A stretch of 64,000 nt of DNA from Gammaproteobacteria bacterium (GCA_026710545.1 JAPOQU010000063.1:1-64000), one strand, 5' to 3'; shown: positions 1 through 9,753, counted from the first letter of the stretch. Notes: generated from the sequence alone by a model not told the origin. A program made the numbers and translations.

Positions 1-1249
1 CCCTGTATCTACCGCTTGCCAGTTTGACGCTCACGTAGGTGATGAAACCCACGGCGATGCCGTCTGCTATGGAAAAAGTCAACGGTATGGCGACAATCGT
101 GAGCAACGCAGGGACCAGTTCGGTGGCATCTTCCCAGTCCAATGCGCGCATCCCGCCCAGCATCAGCATGGCTACGAACAGCAACGCTCCCGATGTGGCG
201 AATTCAGGCACCATCTGCGCCAGCGGAGCAAAGAATACCGCCAGCAGGAACAGGACTCCCACCGTCACCGCGCTCAACCCGGTGCGGCCGCCACTGGCAA
301 TGCCCGCTACACTCTCCACGTAGCTGGTTACCGGGGTACAGCCGAGGCAGGCTCCAACCACACTTGATGAGCTGTCAGCCTTCAGCGCCCGGTCCAGGTT
401 ACGGATATTGTCCTGGTCGTCAACCAGGCCGGCCCGGTAGGCAACACCCATCAGGGTGCCGGTAGTATCGAACAGGTTGACGAACAGAAAGGCCGCCACC
501 ACGCTCACCATACCCACGTCAAGCGCACCGGCAATGTCCAGTTGCAGGAAGGTCGAGGCCATATCCGGCGGTGCGGACACCAGTCCGCGCCAGGATACCA
601 GCCCGGTGAGCATACCGGCGGCCGTTACCGCGAGGATGCCCAGCATGATGGCGCCGGGAACCCCCCTCACGCCCAGGCCGGCGATCAGCAAGAACCCGAT
701 GCCGGCCAGCAGGGGTTCGGGCCGGGTCAGGTCGCCGAGGCTAAGGATCGTTGCGGGATTGGCAACGACGAGACCGCCGTTCTGCAAACCGATAAAGCCG
801 ATGAACAGGCCCACCCCGCAGCCCATGGCAAAACGCAGGTTCATGGGAATGCTGTTCAGCATCCAGCCGCGCAAACGGGTAACACTGATGATCACGAACA
901 ACACGCCGGAGAGAAAGACCGCTCCCAGGCCGACCTGCCAACTGTAGCCCATGTTCCCGACCACCGTGTAGGTAAAGAATGCGTTCATGCCCATACCCGG
1001 CGCCAGCCCGACCGGCCAGTTCGCATACAGGCCCATGAACAGGCAGGCCAGCGCCGAGGCCAGGCAGGTGGCGACGAAACTGGCGCCCGGGTCCATACCG
1101 GCCGCGGCCATCATCTGCGGATTGACGAAGATAATGTAAGCCATGGTGACGAAGGTGGTAAGCCCCGCCAGCACCTCGGTACGGACCCTGGTGCCGTGTT
1201 CCGACAGCCTGAACAGGCGCTCCAGGAAGGGGGTAAGTGAGTTCACCAT
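1..1249 (-). CDS. NCS2-family purine permease, AzgA-like (3' end beyond window)
   Basis: Inner-membrane proton symporter, likely for hypoxanthine, guanine or adenine. Reading the minus strand from an ATG at 1249 gives an uninterrupted frame of about 416 codons to the left edge. AzgA-type permeases are about 430 residues, so only the last few should be missing. The N-terminus (RVRTEVLAGLTTFVTMAYII) is typical of the family. Two signature regions are visible: NLFDTTGTLMG, and a CTPVTSYVES loop followed by GGRTGLSAV. The position usually written GTS in the second motif reads GCT here. It diverges from the dehydrogenase gene at 1441. Substrate preference cannot be read from sequence. Confidence 0.9.
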   Translation of the reverse strand, partial: MVNSLTPFLERLFRLSEHGTRVRTEVLAGLTTFVTMAYIIFVNPQMMAAAGMDPGASFVATCLASALACLFMGLYANWPVGLAPGMGMNAFFTYTVVGNMGYSWQVGLGAVFLSGVLFVIISVTRLRGWMLNSIPMNLRFAMGCGVGLFIGFIGLQNGGLVVANPATILSLGDLTRPEPLLAGIGFLLIAGLGVRGVPGAIMLGILAVTAAGMLTGLVSWRGLVSAPPDMASTFLQLDIAGALDVGMVSVVAAFLFVNLFDTTGTLMGVAYRAGLVDDQDNIRNLDRALKADSSSSVVGACLGCTPVTSYVESVAGIASGGRTGLSAVTVGVLFLLAVFFAPLAQMVPEFATSGALLFVAMLMLGGMRALDWEDATELVPALLTIVAIPLTFSIADGIAVGFITYVSVKLASGRYR

Positions 1250-1277
1250 AATGCCAGTTTACAGGGGCCGGGGATTA

Positions 1278-1296
1278 GGGGCCAGGGGCTGGCCCC
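1278..1296. repeat. GC-rich hairpin in the intergenic region
   Basis: Arms GGGGCCA and TGGCCCC enclose a GGGGC loop, inside a run of imperfect GGGGC repeats (1264-1297). It lies just upstream of the permease start and within the 191-base divergent spacer. There is no U-run, so a terminator role is unlikely. It may be a degenerate relative of the other dispersed palindromes in this window. Confidence 0.4.
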
Positions 1297-1440
1297 CGCT
1301 TCATGTCGTATAACCGATTAATCCTGTCGCAAAGCCGACCCCGCACAGGTGATATATCTAATATCGTCGGCTATCATTGTCGCATAGCAGGTTCCCGATT
1401 CCCGGCAACCCGGATTGCCCGACTTGCAATATAGAACAGT

Positions 1441-3855
1441 ATGAAAAATCATGCGCAAATCGTCATCGTTGGCGGCGGCATCATGGGAGCCGGGCTGCTC
1501 TACCACCTGGCTGAGGAAGGTTGCAGCGACGTTCTCCTGATTGAGAAAGGCGAACTCACTTCGGGTTCGACCTGGCATGCGGCCGGCCAGTGCCCGAACT
1601 TTGTCGGCAACTACAACCTCGCCAAGATCCACGAATACAGCATCTCCCTTTATAAGAGGTTGGAGGAAATCACCGGCCAGTCCGTAAGCTGGCACACCTC
1701 GGGCAGTGTTCGTTTCGCGCTGACCGAGCGCGACCTTGACTGGTTCAGGTACGTGCAGGGAATCGCGGACAATGTCGGTTTCCACATGGAAATCATCGGC
1801 GTCGACGAGATCAGGAAACTCAATCCGTTCATATCCACCGACGGCGTCCTGGCCGGAGCGTGGACGCGTGACGACGGTCATGCGGACCCGGCAGGACTCA
1901 CCAACGCGATGGCGCGCGGCGCGCGCGACATGGGCGCCACGATTGTCCGGCACAACCGGGTCACCGATATTAAACTGCTGCCCTCCGGCGAGTGGCAGGT
2001 GGTGACCGAGAATGGCGTCGTCATTGCAGAAACCGTCGTCAACGCAGCAGGTTGTTATGCGAGACAGGTGGCGCAAATGGTCGGAACGGACCTGCCGATC
2101 TGCAATATTCAGCACCACTACCTCGTCTCCGGGCCGATCCAGGAGTTTATCGACCGGGAGGAGGAGATCCCTGTCATGCGCGACCCGTATGCCTCGGCCT
2201 ACCTGCGCCAGGAGCAGAAGTCCGGCCTGATCGGCATTTACGAGCACGCCGGCCTGGCCGAGGCCTGGCCACCGCAGGGGCTGCCGGAGTGGGAGTCAGA
2301 GAGCGAATTGTTTGACGAAGACCTCGACCGCCTGATGCCATGGCTGGAGCGGGCGATGGAGCGCATGCCGATCATCGAAAACGCCGGTCTCAAGCGTATC
2401 GTCAACGGCGCCATTCCCCATTCCGCGGACGGCCCGCCCCTGCTGGGACCCGTGGCCGGGCTGAAGAACTTCTGGCTCTGCTGCGGTTCCTCGTTCGGCA
2501 TTGCCCAGGGCGCGGGGTGCGGCAAGTACCTGGCGCAGTGGATGCTCCATGGCGATGCGGAAATCAACATGACCGGTTTCGACCCGCGCCGCTTCGGTGG
2601 TTTCGCCGATGAGAGCTACATGAAAGCCAGGGGTCGCCAGGATTACAGCATGACCTACTTCACCCCCCTTCCCGGTGAAGAGTTGCCCGCCGCCCGTCCG
2701 CTTCGCGTCAGCCCGCTGTATGAAAAGCTGCGCGCGCAGGGTTGCGTGTACACCGAGACATTCGGTTGGGAGCGGCCCAAGTGGTTCTCTCCGGATGGAC
2801 GCGAGGAGGATTACAGTTATCGCCGCAACAACGTTTTCGGAGTGGTGCGCGCCGAATGCCTGGCAGTGCGCGAACGGGTCGGCATCCTGGATTTATCGGG
2901 TTTCGCCAAGTACGACGTGACCGGCGCCGGCGCGCGGGCGTTCCTGAACCGTATTTGCGCCAACAGGATGCCGAAAACGAACGGCATTGTCCTTGCGCAC
3001 GTATTGTCCGAACGCGGCCGTATCGGCGCTGAGATGACAATAACGCATCTTGCGGACGAGCATTTCTACGTGTTGTCCGCAGCCGGCGCCGAACTGCGTG
3101 ACCTGGATCATTTGACCCGGAGCAGGCGCGCAGGTGAGCAAGTGCAGGTCGCCAACGTCACCGATGAACGGGGGGTACTGGTGCTTGCCGGTCCGCATTC
3201 GAGAGATGTTCTTGCCCGGTTGACGGACTCGCCCCTGGACAGCGGCGCTTTCCGCTGGTTGAGCGGCCGGGAAATTACCGTTGCAGGAAGACGCGTGCGG
3301 GCGTTGCGGGTTAACTACGTCGGCGAACTGGGCTGGGAGTTGCACCCGCCGATGGAACACATGGAGGAGTTATACGATGCCCTGTGGGAGGCCGGCGCGT
3401 CCTTCGGCCTGGCCAATTTCGGGCTGTACGCCGTCAACAGCCTGCGCATGGAGAAGGCGTACCGTGGCTGGGGCGCGGAGTTGACCAACGAGGTCACCAT
3501 GATCGATGCCGACATGGCGCGTTTTATGCGGTTGGACAAGGAAGACTTCGTCGGCAGGCAAGCCACCCTGGCTCAAAAGGATCGGATCATGCAACTCGTA
3601 TATTTCGAGGTCGATGTAACCGATTCGGATATTCGGGGTAGTGAACCCATGTACAGGGGCGATGAATGTGTCGGAGTGACAACGTCAGGCGGCTATGGCC
3701 ATTACGTCCAAAAAAGCCTGGGCTTCGGCTACGTAACCCCGGAACTGGCCAGACCCGGCACGGAACTCAGTATTGGCCTCCTCGGAGAACGCTGTCCGGC
3801 AAGGGTCCTGAAGGACCCGGCTTATGACCCTGCCAACGAACGGCTGAAAATATAG
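1441..3855 (+). CDS. FAD-dependent dimethylglycine/sarcosine dehydrogenase-like protein with GcvT folate domain (paralogue 1)
   Basis: Cytoplasmic two-domain demethylase of 804 residues. The N-terminal DAO-type flavoprotein domain has the dinucleotide motif VGGGIMG (residues 10-16) and GSTWHAAG (42-49). His46 is the histidine that carries covalent FAD in dimethylglycine dehydrogenase. From about residue 420 a GcvT/aminomethyltransferase-like fold follows, which in the family passes the oxidised methyl to tetrahydrofolate as 5,10-methylene-THF. The next gene is a paralogue 32 bases downstream, so they are probably co-transcribed. The exact N-methyl substrate is unknown. The neighbouring MttB homologue and corrinoid protein point to betaine-type methylamines. 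Start is ATG 1441 without a strong ribosome-binding site. Confidence 0.88.
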   Translation: MKNHAQIVIVGGGIMGAGLLYHLAEEGCSDVLLIEKGELTSGSTWHAAGQCPNFVGNYNLAKIHEYSISLYKRLEEITGQSVSWHTSGSVRFALTERDLDWFRYVQGIADNVGFHMEIIGVDEIRKLNPFISTDGVLAGAWTRDDGHADPAGLTNAMARGARDMGATIVRHNRVTDIKLLPSGEWQVVTENGVVIAETVVNAAGCYARQVAQMVGTDLPICNIQHHYLVSGPIQEFIDREEEIPVMRDPYASAYLRQEQKSGLIGIYEHAGLAEAWPPQGLPEWESESELFDEDLDRLMPWLERAMERMPIIENAGLKRIVNGAIPHSADGPPLLGPVAGLKNFWLCCGSSFGIAQGAGCGKYLAQWMLHGDAEINMTGFDPRRFGGFADESYMKARGRQDYSMTYFTPLPGEELPAARPLRVSPLYEKLRAQGCVYTETFGWERPKWFSPDGREEDYSYRRNNVFGVVRAECLAVRERVGILDLSGFAKYDVTGAGARAFLNRICANRMPKTNGIVLAHVLSERGRIGAEMTITHLADEHFYVLSAAGAELRDLDHLTRSRRAGEQVQVANVTDERGVLVLAGPHSRDVLARLTDSPLDSGAFRWLSGREITVAGRRVRALRVNYVGELGWELHPPMEHMEELYDALWEAGASFGLANFGLYAVNSLRMEKAYRGWGAELTNEVTMIDADMARFMRLDKEDFVGRQATLAQKDRIMQLVYFEVDVTDSDIRGSEPMYRGDECVGVTTSGGYGHYVQKSLGFGYVTPELARPGTELSIGLLGERCPARVLKDPAYDPANERLKI

Positions 3856-3887
3856 TAACCTGATAACTTTCAGGACGACTACGGGGG

Positions 3888-6377
3888 GTGTGCAATGACA
3901 ATCTTGCCGGTGAACCGGTGGTGACCGATACACAGGTTAATCTCCCTGGACGCGCCGACGTCATCATCGTAGGCGGTGGCGTGATCGGTTGTTCAATTGC
4001 CTACCACCTGGCCGGATTTCAGTCCCTGGACGTGGTATTACTGGAACGCCGGCAGATTACATCGGGGACCACCTGGCACGCGGCCGGACTGATCGGGCAG
4101 TTGCGCGGCTCCATCAACATGACCAGGCTCGCCCGTTACACCAGGGAACTTTACGACGGGCTGGAAGCGGAGACGGGGCAGGCGACGGGCTACCGGCAAT
4201 GCGGCTCCATATCAATCGCCACCAGCGCAGAACGCTTCGAGGAACTGAAACGCAACGCGTCGATGGCAAAGGTTTTCGGACTACAGGTCGACGTCGTCAC
4301 ACCCGGGGCCATCAGGGAGCGGGCGCCACTGCTGCATACCGGCGACGTCCTCGGTGGCATCCATATACCTTCCGACGGCTACGGCAACGCGGTCGACATA
4401 ACCCAGGCGCTGGCGAAGGGCGCACGCGCCGGCGGCGCGCAGATTTTTCAGAACGTGCCGGTAACGGCAATCCGTACCGGCGCCGGCCGGGTCACCGGCG
4501 TGAGCACCGGCTACGGCGACTTGGACGCCGACCACGTGGTGCTTTGCGCCGGCATGTGGACGCGGGACCTGGCCGCGACCATCGGGGTCAACGTACCGCT
4601 GCACGCCTGCGAGCACTACTACGTTTTGTTTGAATCCGTTGCCGGACTGGAAGAAGACCTGCCGGTCATACGCGACTACGACGCCTGCACCTATTACAAG
4701 CACGACGCCGGCAAGTTACTGGTGGGTGCGTTCGAACCCAACGCCCGGCCCTGGGGTATGGACGGCATCCCCGAGGACTTCTGTTTTGACGAGATCGCCG
4801 GTAATTTCGACCACTTCGAGCCGATCCTGCAGGACGCCATGGCGCGCGTGCCGGCTCTGGAAGCGGCCGGCATCCAGAAGTTCTTCTGCGGCCCGGAAAG
4901 CTTTACCCCGGACGTTCGTTACCATCTCGGCCGGGCGCCGGCGTTCGGGAACTGCTTTGTCGCCGCGGGCCTGAATTCAATCGGCCTGCAATCGGCAGGC
5001 GGAATCGGGAAAGTCATGGCGGAATGGATTCGCGACGGACAGCCACCGGCCGATCTCTGGGAGGTGGACGTGCGCCGCAACATGCCGTTCCAGGGCAACC
5101 GCAAATACCTGCAGGAACGCGTGTCCGAAAGCCTGGGGCTCCTGTATGCCAGGCACTATCCCTTCCGCCAGTACGAGACCTCCCGCGGCGTGCGCAAGTC
5201 ACCGCTTTACGACCGGCTCAAGGCAATCGGCGCCTGCCACGGCGAGACTGCAGGATGGGAGCGGCCGAACTGGTATGCGCCCGCGGGGGTGGAACCCGTG
5301 TACGAATACAGCTACGGGCGCCAGAACTGGTTCGAGTACTCGGCGGCCGAACACCGGGCGGTGCGAGAGAACGTCGGCCTGTTCGACCAGTCGTCCTTCG
5401 CCAAGTACCGCCTGGAAGGCAGGGACGCGGCGCGTGTGCTGAACCAAGTCTGCGCCAACGACATTGACGTCCGTCCCGGCCGCATCGTCTATACACAATG
5501 GCTGAACGGGAAAGGAGGCATCGAGGCGGACCTGACGGTCACACGCCTCTCGGAGGACAGCTTCCTGATCGTGACTGCCGCGGCGACGGAAGTGCGCGAT
5601 TTTCACTGGCTTAAACAGCACATCCCCGCCGCTGCGCATTGCGTGCTGACCAACATAACCTCGGCCATGGGCGTCATCTCCGTGATGGGTCCGAATGCGC
5701 GCAAGCTGTTGCAGCCACTAACGCCGGCCGACCTGTCAAACGAGGCGTTCGGCTTTGCAACCAGCCGGGAGATAGAACTGGGTTACGCACTGGTGCGCGC
5801 ATCGCGCATCACCTATGTCGGCGAGTTGGGCTGGGAACTTTATATTCCGACTGAGTTCGTACTCGACGTATATGACGCTATCACGGCTGCCGGAGAGTCG
5901 GTGGGCCTGGTCCATGCCGGCTATCATGCCCTGGACTCCCTGCGCATCGAAAAGGCCTACCGGCACTGGAGTCACGATATTACCGACGAGGATACACCAC
6001 TCGAAGCGGGACTTGGCTTCACGGTCAAGTTCGACAAACCTGGCGGGTTCATCGGCCGCGAGGCGTTGCTGAAACAGCAGGAACAGGGTCTGAACAGACG
6101 CCTGCTGCAGTTCAGGCTGCTGGACCCTGAACCCCTGCTTTACCACAACGAACCGATCTGGCATGAAGACAGGATTATCGGCCACGTGACATCCGGCAGT
6201 TACGGCCACACCCTGGGCGCCAGTATCGGTCTCGGATACATCGATACTTCAGACGTTGCCGATGTTTCGGAACTGCCGGGAGATACGTTCGAAATCGAGG
6301 TTGCGGGCATCCGCGTACCGGCCGAGGCATCCCTGCGTCCCATGTACGATCCGGATGGGGGGAGGATTAGGAATTAG
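3888..6377 (+). CDS. FAD-dependent dimethylglycine/sarcosine dehydrogenase-like protein with GcvT folate domain (paralogue 2)
   Basis: Same architecture as its upstream neighbour: an N-terminal flavin domain with VGGGVIG and GTTWHAAG, the latter holding the predicted covalent-FAD histidine, and a C-terminal GcvT domain. Length is about 829 residues. No ATG suits the start. GTG 3888 follows a G-rich stretch, and GTG 3921 is an alternative that removes 11 residues before the flavin fold, so the start is uncertain. The C-terminus ends GGRIRN and its TAG stop lies inside a GGAATTA-type repeat shared with the convergent gene. Two adjacent but divergent copies suggest sequential or different N-methyl substrates, for example dimethylglycine and sarcosine. 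Confidence 0.87.
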   Translation: MCNDNLAGEPVVTDTQVNLPGRADVIIVGGGVIGCSIAYHLAGFQSLDVVLLERRQITSGTTWHAAGLIGQLRGSINMTRLARYTRELYDGLEAETGQATGYRQCGSISIATSAERFEELKRNASMAKVFGLQVDVVTPGAIRERAPLLHTGDVLGGIHIPSDGYGNAVDITQALAKGARAGGAQIFQNVPVTAIRTGAGRVTGVSTGYGDLDADHVVLCAGMWTRDLAATIGVNVPLHACEHYYVLFESVAGLEEDLPVIRDYDACTYYKHDAGKLLVGAFEPNARPWGMDGIPEDFCFDEIAGNFDHFEPILQDAMARVPALEAAGIQKFFCGPESFTPDVRYHLGRAPAFGNCFVAAGLNSIGLQSAGGIGKVMAEWIRDGQPPADLWEVDVRRNMPFQGNRKYLQERVSESLGLLYARHYPFRQYETSRGVRKSPLYDRLKAIGACHGETAGWERPNWYAPAGVEPVYEYSYGRQNWFEYSAAEHRAVRENVGLFDQSSFAKYRLEGRDAARVLNQVCANDIDVRPGRIVYTQWLNGKGGIEADLTVTRLSEDSFLIVTAAATEVRDFHWLKQHIPAAAHCVLTNITSAMGVISVMGPNARKLLQPLTPADLSNEAFGFATSREIELGYALVRASRITYVGELGWELYIPTEFVLDVYDAITAAGESVGLVHAGYHALDSLRIEKAYRHWSHDITDEDTPLEAGLGFTVKFDKPGGFIGREALLKQQEQGLNRRLLQFRLLDPEPLLYHNEPIWHEDRIIGHVTSGSYGHTLGASIGLGYIDTSDVADVSELPGDTFEIEVAGIRVPAEASLRPMYDPDGGRIRN

Positions 6378-6395
6378 GAATTGAACCTTAATTCC
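6364..6395. repeat. GGAATTA repeat at convergent gene ends
   Basis: The sequence GGATTAGGAATTAGGAATT is followed ten bases later by TTAATTCC. It supplies the stop codon of the plus-strand dehydrogenase (TAG 6375-6377) and of the minus-strand MttB-like gene (TAA at 6388). Both proteins therefore end in Arg-Asn. The same heptamer recurs at 38262-38281, 38371-38453 and 52264-52290. Confidence 0.75.
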
Positions 6396-7932
6396 TGCCG
6401 ATTGCCTCGCGGGACAGGAATATCGGAAACTTCGCCCTTACCTCGTAATCGGTACTGTCGCTGACGTGGTTCGGGAAATGGCCGGCAAGGATTGAGCGCT
6501 TTTTCTCTATGGCTTTCTGCAACATAATTGGTTTGCCGCTTTCCTCCCACACGTTCGGGCTGCTCCGGTCGCCGAAATCCGGGTAAATGTATTCGCTCTG
6601 CATGACCTTCAAGGTTTTGTCAGAGCCCAGGTAATGACCTTCACCACTGGTGCAGACCTGTTCGATTTCGTCAAAACTCAGGGTTTCGGCATTCACCTCG
6701 ATGCCGCGCGTTACCCGCAGGGCAGCGCCGAGTACGTCATTGTCCAGCAGCAGGCTCTCGGGGCAGGCGCCCAGCAGGCTTGCGTACATGCCCGCCGATT
6801 CGTATACGATGTTGGCGCCCGACAACGCCGCTGCCAGGGTTGTCGCGGCGCGCTCCGCGCCGGCCTGAAAATCCGGGAATTTCGAATCCGTCATACCGCA
6901 CGCGGTGCCGAACGGCAGGTCGTAGACGTTGCCCATCTGTGCACAGGCCGCAGACAACAGGCCTTGCTCGGGTGAACCACCGCTCATTGCGCCGGTGCGC
7001 AGGTCGGACACGAACGGCCAGGCGCCGAGAATCGCCGGCGCGCCGGGCTCGATGGCATTCACGTAGACCAGGCCGCCGAGACATTCCGCCCAGGCCTGGG
7101 AAACGGCAGCGGCCAGGCAGGCAGGGGTCGTCGCGCCTGCCTGTCCGGCGGAAAGGAGCAGCACCGGCATGCCGCCCTCGACTGCGACCCGCAAACATTC
7201 CAGTGACTCCTGTGCGAACTTCATGGGCGGCACCACAAAGCAGTTGGACTGGCTCACGAACGGCCGCGCGCGCCAGGCGGCTTCACCTCCGGCGATTAAA
7301 TACAACATTTCCAGGGTCTTTTCGACGTGGACGGCCTCTGTCCAACTTGAGCCAACGTGCTTGCTGGTGCCCATGACTGCGCAATACGTGGTATTGAGAT
7401 CCATTTCGTAATTATCGGTAATGTCCCGCAACACGCAGGTGCGCTGGAACATGTGTATGTGATCGCAGGTGTCGGTGATGCGCGCCATATCGTAGAGGTC
7501 CTGGGCCGTCGATTCGCGGTACAGGTTGTTTTCAGGGTCGGCAACCATGACCGCGGCGCCCGCCGTGGCAAAGTGCACCTTGCTGCCGCTGAGATCCAGG
7601 TCGTGTGCGGGGTCCTGGCCGTGCAGCACCAGGTTGTGCCGGGCAAGTTTCATGGTGTTTTCGACCACCGCTCGCGGCATTCTCAGCCGGCCGTCATCGC
7701 CGAGCACGGCGCCGGCAGAGGTACAGGTCTCTATGCAGTGGGGTGTCGCGTCGCCGAAGCCGACTTGTTCCAGAATCCTGAACACGTTGGCGTTAATGGC
7801 CTCGACATCCGCTGCCTTCAGGGGCCGGAATTGCCCGCCTGCTTCGCCCGGATGAACGGGTTTGAGCGCATCAGCCAACGGCGCACTGCGCAACGCCCTG
7901 CGCGCCTTTCTTCCACCGGATTGTCTCGCCAT
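6388..7932 (-). CDS. Trimethylamine methyltransferase (MttB) superfamily protein, non-pyrrolysine
   Basis: Predicted cytoplasmic TIM-barrel methyltransferase of 514 residues that moves a methyl from a quaternary amine to a corrinoid protein. Full-length similarity to the MttB/COG5598 family is seen by eye (HFATAGAAVMVAD, GTSKHVGSSW, SQSNCFVVPPMKFAQESLEC, FGTACGMTDSKFPDFQAG). The reading frame has no internal TAG, so pyrrolysine is not used. In the family this marks enzymes for substrates other than trimethylamine, such as the glycine betaine enzyme MtgB. ATG 7932 is chosen because GGAGGA stands seven bases upstream. The corrinoid partner is at 9754-10482. No MtgA/MtrH-type second methyltransferase or RamA-type activator is in the window. 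Confidence 0.88.
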   Translation of the reverse strand: MARQSGGRKARRALRSAPLADALKPVHPGEAGGQFRPLKAADVEAINANVFRILEQVGFGDATPHCIETCTSAGAVLGDDGRLRMPRAVVENTMKLARHNLVLHGQDPAHDLDLSGSKVHFATAGAAVMVADPENNLYRESTAQDLYDMARITDTCDHIHMFQRTCVLRDITDNYEMDLNTTYCAVMGTSKHVGSSWTEAVHVEKTLEMLYLIAGGEAAWRARPFVSQSNCFVVPPMKFAQESLECLRVAVEGGMPVLLLSAGQAGATTPACLAAAVSQAWAECLGGLVYVNAIEPGAPAILGAWPFVSDLRTGAMSGGSPEQGLLSAACAQMGNVYDLPFGTACGMTDSKFPDFQAGAERAATTLAAALSGANIVYESAGMYASLLGACPESLLLDNDVLGAALRVTRGIEVNAETLSFDEIEQVCTSGEGHYLGSDKTLKVMQSEYIYPDFGDRSSPNVWEESGKPIMLQKAIEKKRSILAGHFPNHVSDSTDYEVRAKFPIFLSREAIGRN

Positions 7933-8043
7933 CGTTTTATCCTCCGGATAGCAGTAAAACCGGCAAAATTCTGGCACATGGAAATGATTGAAGCAAGAAA
8001 AATAATCCCGTTAAATTACTGTATTCAGGATGAGCTTATTGGT

Positions 8044-8100
8044 TAAGCGTAAAAATACGCAGCAAGGTACCCGCAGGGCGTCCGCCGGCGCCTGTATTTT
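8044..8100. repeat. Degenerate inverted repeat with GTAAAAATAC arms
   Basis: GCGTAAAAATACGC and GCCTGTATTTTT face each other across about 40 bases in the divergent spacer between the MttB-like gene and the aldehyde dehydrogenase gene. The arms match the inner part of the GGGGTCAGAGTAAAAATAC element seen at 18020, 42325 and 46489 but lack the GGGGTCAGA end. Confidence 0.45.
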
Positions 8101-8190
8101 TCCCTGCACCCGGAGATTCTTATTGTAGGAATTAATATGTAGCGTAAAATTCGAAGATGATCAGATTAAAACCGTAAAACAGGTGTTGTG

Positions 8191-9711
8191 ATGGACGTGG
8201 AAGTTAAAGAAACGCTGTATCATTATATCAATGGCGAACGGGTAGAGGGGGCGAGCGGCCGCTTCGGTGACATCTACAATCCCGCGTTCGGCACGGTGGT
8301 CAAACAGGCCCCTTACGCCGGTGCGCAGGAGGTTGACGTTGCAGTGAACGCGGCCGCGGCAGCACTTCCGGACTGGGCTGCAACCCCGCCGGGAAGCAGG
8401 GTTCAGGTCCTGTTTTCGTTCCGTGACAAGGTCCGCAACAGGATGGACGAACTGGCCGAAGTGATATCGGCCGAGCACGGGAAAACCCTGGCGGATGCGA
8501 AGGGTTCGATCAGCCGGGGACTGGAAGTCGTGGAATTTGCCTGCGGTATTCCCCAGTTGCTGAAGGGTGAAATGTCCGAACAGGTTGCCAGGGGCGTGGG
8601 AAGTTACTCGATACGCCAACCGGTAGGTGTGTGCGCGGGAATCACCCCGTTTAATTTTCCCGCGATGGTGCCCCTGTGGATGTTTCCGGTCGCCATTGCC
8701 TGCGGCAACACGTTCATCCTGAAACCGTCCGAGAAGGACCCGTCATGTTCGCTGCTGATGGCGGAACTGATGAAACAGGCCGGACTGCCTGATGGCGTCC
8801 TGAACGTGGTGATCGGCGACAGGGAAGCGGTTGACGCCCTGCTGGTCCACCCGCACGTGGCCGCGATCAGTTTCGTCGGTTCGAGCGCGGTGGGAGAATA
8901 CATTTACCGGACAGGATGCAAGCATGGAAAACGCGTGCAGGCGCTGTGCGGCGCAAAGAACCACATGGTTGTCATGCCTGATGCGGACCTGGACCAGGCT
9001 GTGGATGCCGCGATCGGTGCGGGTTATGGTTCTGCCGGTGAGCGCTGTATGGCCGTTTCGGTTGTCGTGGCAGTCGGTGACGAGACGGCAGACGAGTTAA
9101 CGGCCCGGCTGGCACCGCGTGTCAGGGACTTGACCATCGGCCCCGGTACGGACGAGAACGTAGAGATGGGGCCGCTGGTAACCCCGGATCACTACAGTAA
9201 GGTGAAGTCCTACGTTGATCTCGGCGTTGAAGAAGGGGCGGACCTCGTTGTGGACGGCCGGAGCCTGTCCCTGGCGGGATATGAGCAAGGCGCATTCCTG
9301 GGCGGTTGCCTGTTCGACCACGTAACGCCTGATATGAAAATCTATCGCGACGAGATCTTCGGGCCGGTGCTCTGCCTGGTGCGGGTTGGCAGCTACGGCG
9401 AAGCGCTCAGGCTGGTAAGCGGGCACGAGTATGGAAACGGCGCGGCCATCTTTACCCGGGACGGCGGTTGCGCCCAGGATTTTGCAGCACGGGTCAAAAC
9501 CGGGATGGTCGGCATCAACGTACCGATTCCGGTACCCGCGGCCTACCACAGTTTCGGCGGCTGGAAGAATTCGTTATTCGGCGACCACTATATCCACGGC
9601 CCGGAAGGTGTCAGGTTTTACACGAGGATGAAGACTGTCACCACGCGCTGGCCGGCCGCTATCCAGGCAGGCGCGCAGTTTAATTTCAGGCGCGGCAGCG
9701 AGGACAATTAA
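8191..9711 (+). CDS. mmsA: CoA-acylating methylmalonate/malonate-semialdehyde dehydrogenase
   Basis: ALDH-superfamily enzyme of 506 residues that in the MmsA family oxidises methylmalonate or malonate semialdehyde to propionyl-CoA or acetyl-CoA with NAD and loss of CO2. MmsA-specific features are visible: the start region LYHYINGERVEG, GITPFNFPAMVPLWMFP, and the catalytic cysteine in GSAGERCMA. GTG 8188 directly precedes ATG 8191; the ATG is preferred, with AGG seven bases upstream. It stands alone on the plus strand between the MttB-like gene and its corrinoid protein. Malonate semialdehyde could come from the omega-amino acid transaminase at 52274, but that link is inference. An aldehyde from methylamine catabolism is another option. 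Confidence 0.88.
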   Translation: MDVEVKETLYHYINGERVEGASGRFGDIYNPAFGTVVKQAPYAGAQEVDVAVNAAAAALPDWAATPPGSRVQVLFSFRDKVRNRMDELAEVISAEHGKTLADAKGSISRGLEVVEFACGIPQLLKGEMSEQVARGVGSYSIRQPVGVCAGITPFNFPAMVPLWMFPVAIACGNTFILKPSEKDPSCSLLMAELMKQAGLPDGVLNVVIGDREAVDALLVHPHVAAISFVGSSAVGEYIYRTGCKHGKRVQALCGAKNHMVVMPDADLDQAVDAAIGAGYGSAGERCMAVSVVVAVGDETADELTARLAPRVRDLTIGPGTDENVEMGPLVTPDHYSKVKSYVDLGVEEGADLVVDGRSLSLAGYEQGAFLGGCLFDHVTPDMKIYRDEIFGPVLCLVRVGSYGEALRLVSGHEYGNGAAIFTRDGGCAQDFAARVKTGMVGINVPIPVPAAYHSFGGWKNSLFGDHYIHGPEGVRFYTRMKTVTTRWPAAIQAGAQFNFRRGSEDN

Positions 9712-9720
9712 TCCGGGTAT

Positions 9721-9745
9721 GGGGACGGATTTGAAATCCGTCCCC
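9721..9745. repeat. 25-bp palindromic repeat (GGGGACGGATTT half-site)
   Basis: Perfect palindrome between the convergent aldehyde dehydrogenase and corrinoid protein genes. Each half reads GGGGACGGATTT around one central base. It is one of at least nine copies or variants in the window (13779, 17150, 17977, 33308, 34520, 37841-37987 in tandem, 42395). It would fold as a strong RNA hairpin on either strand, but lacks a U-tract. Confidence 0.9.
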
Positions 9746-9753
9746 GATGATTA

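Noticed and set aside
1318-2247. 309-codon minus-strand open frame opposite the first FAD/GcvT gene
   Set aside because: Antisense shadow of conserved coding sequence; no family resemblance.
6388-7932. Pyrrolysine-containing trimethylamine methyltransferase
   Set aside because: There is no in-frame TAG within the gene and no pyl genes in the window, so it belongs to the non-pyrrolysine branch.
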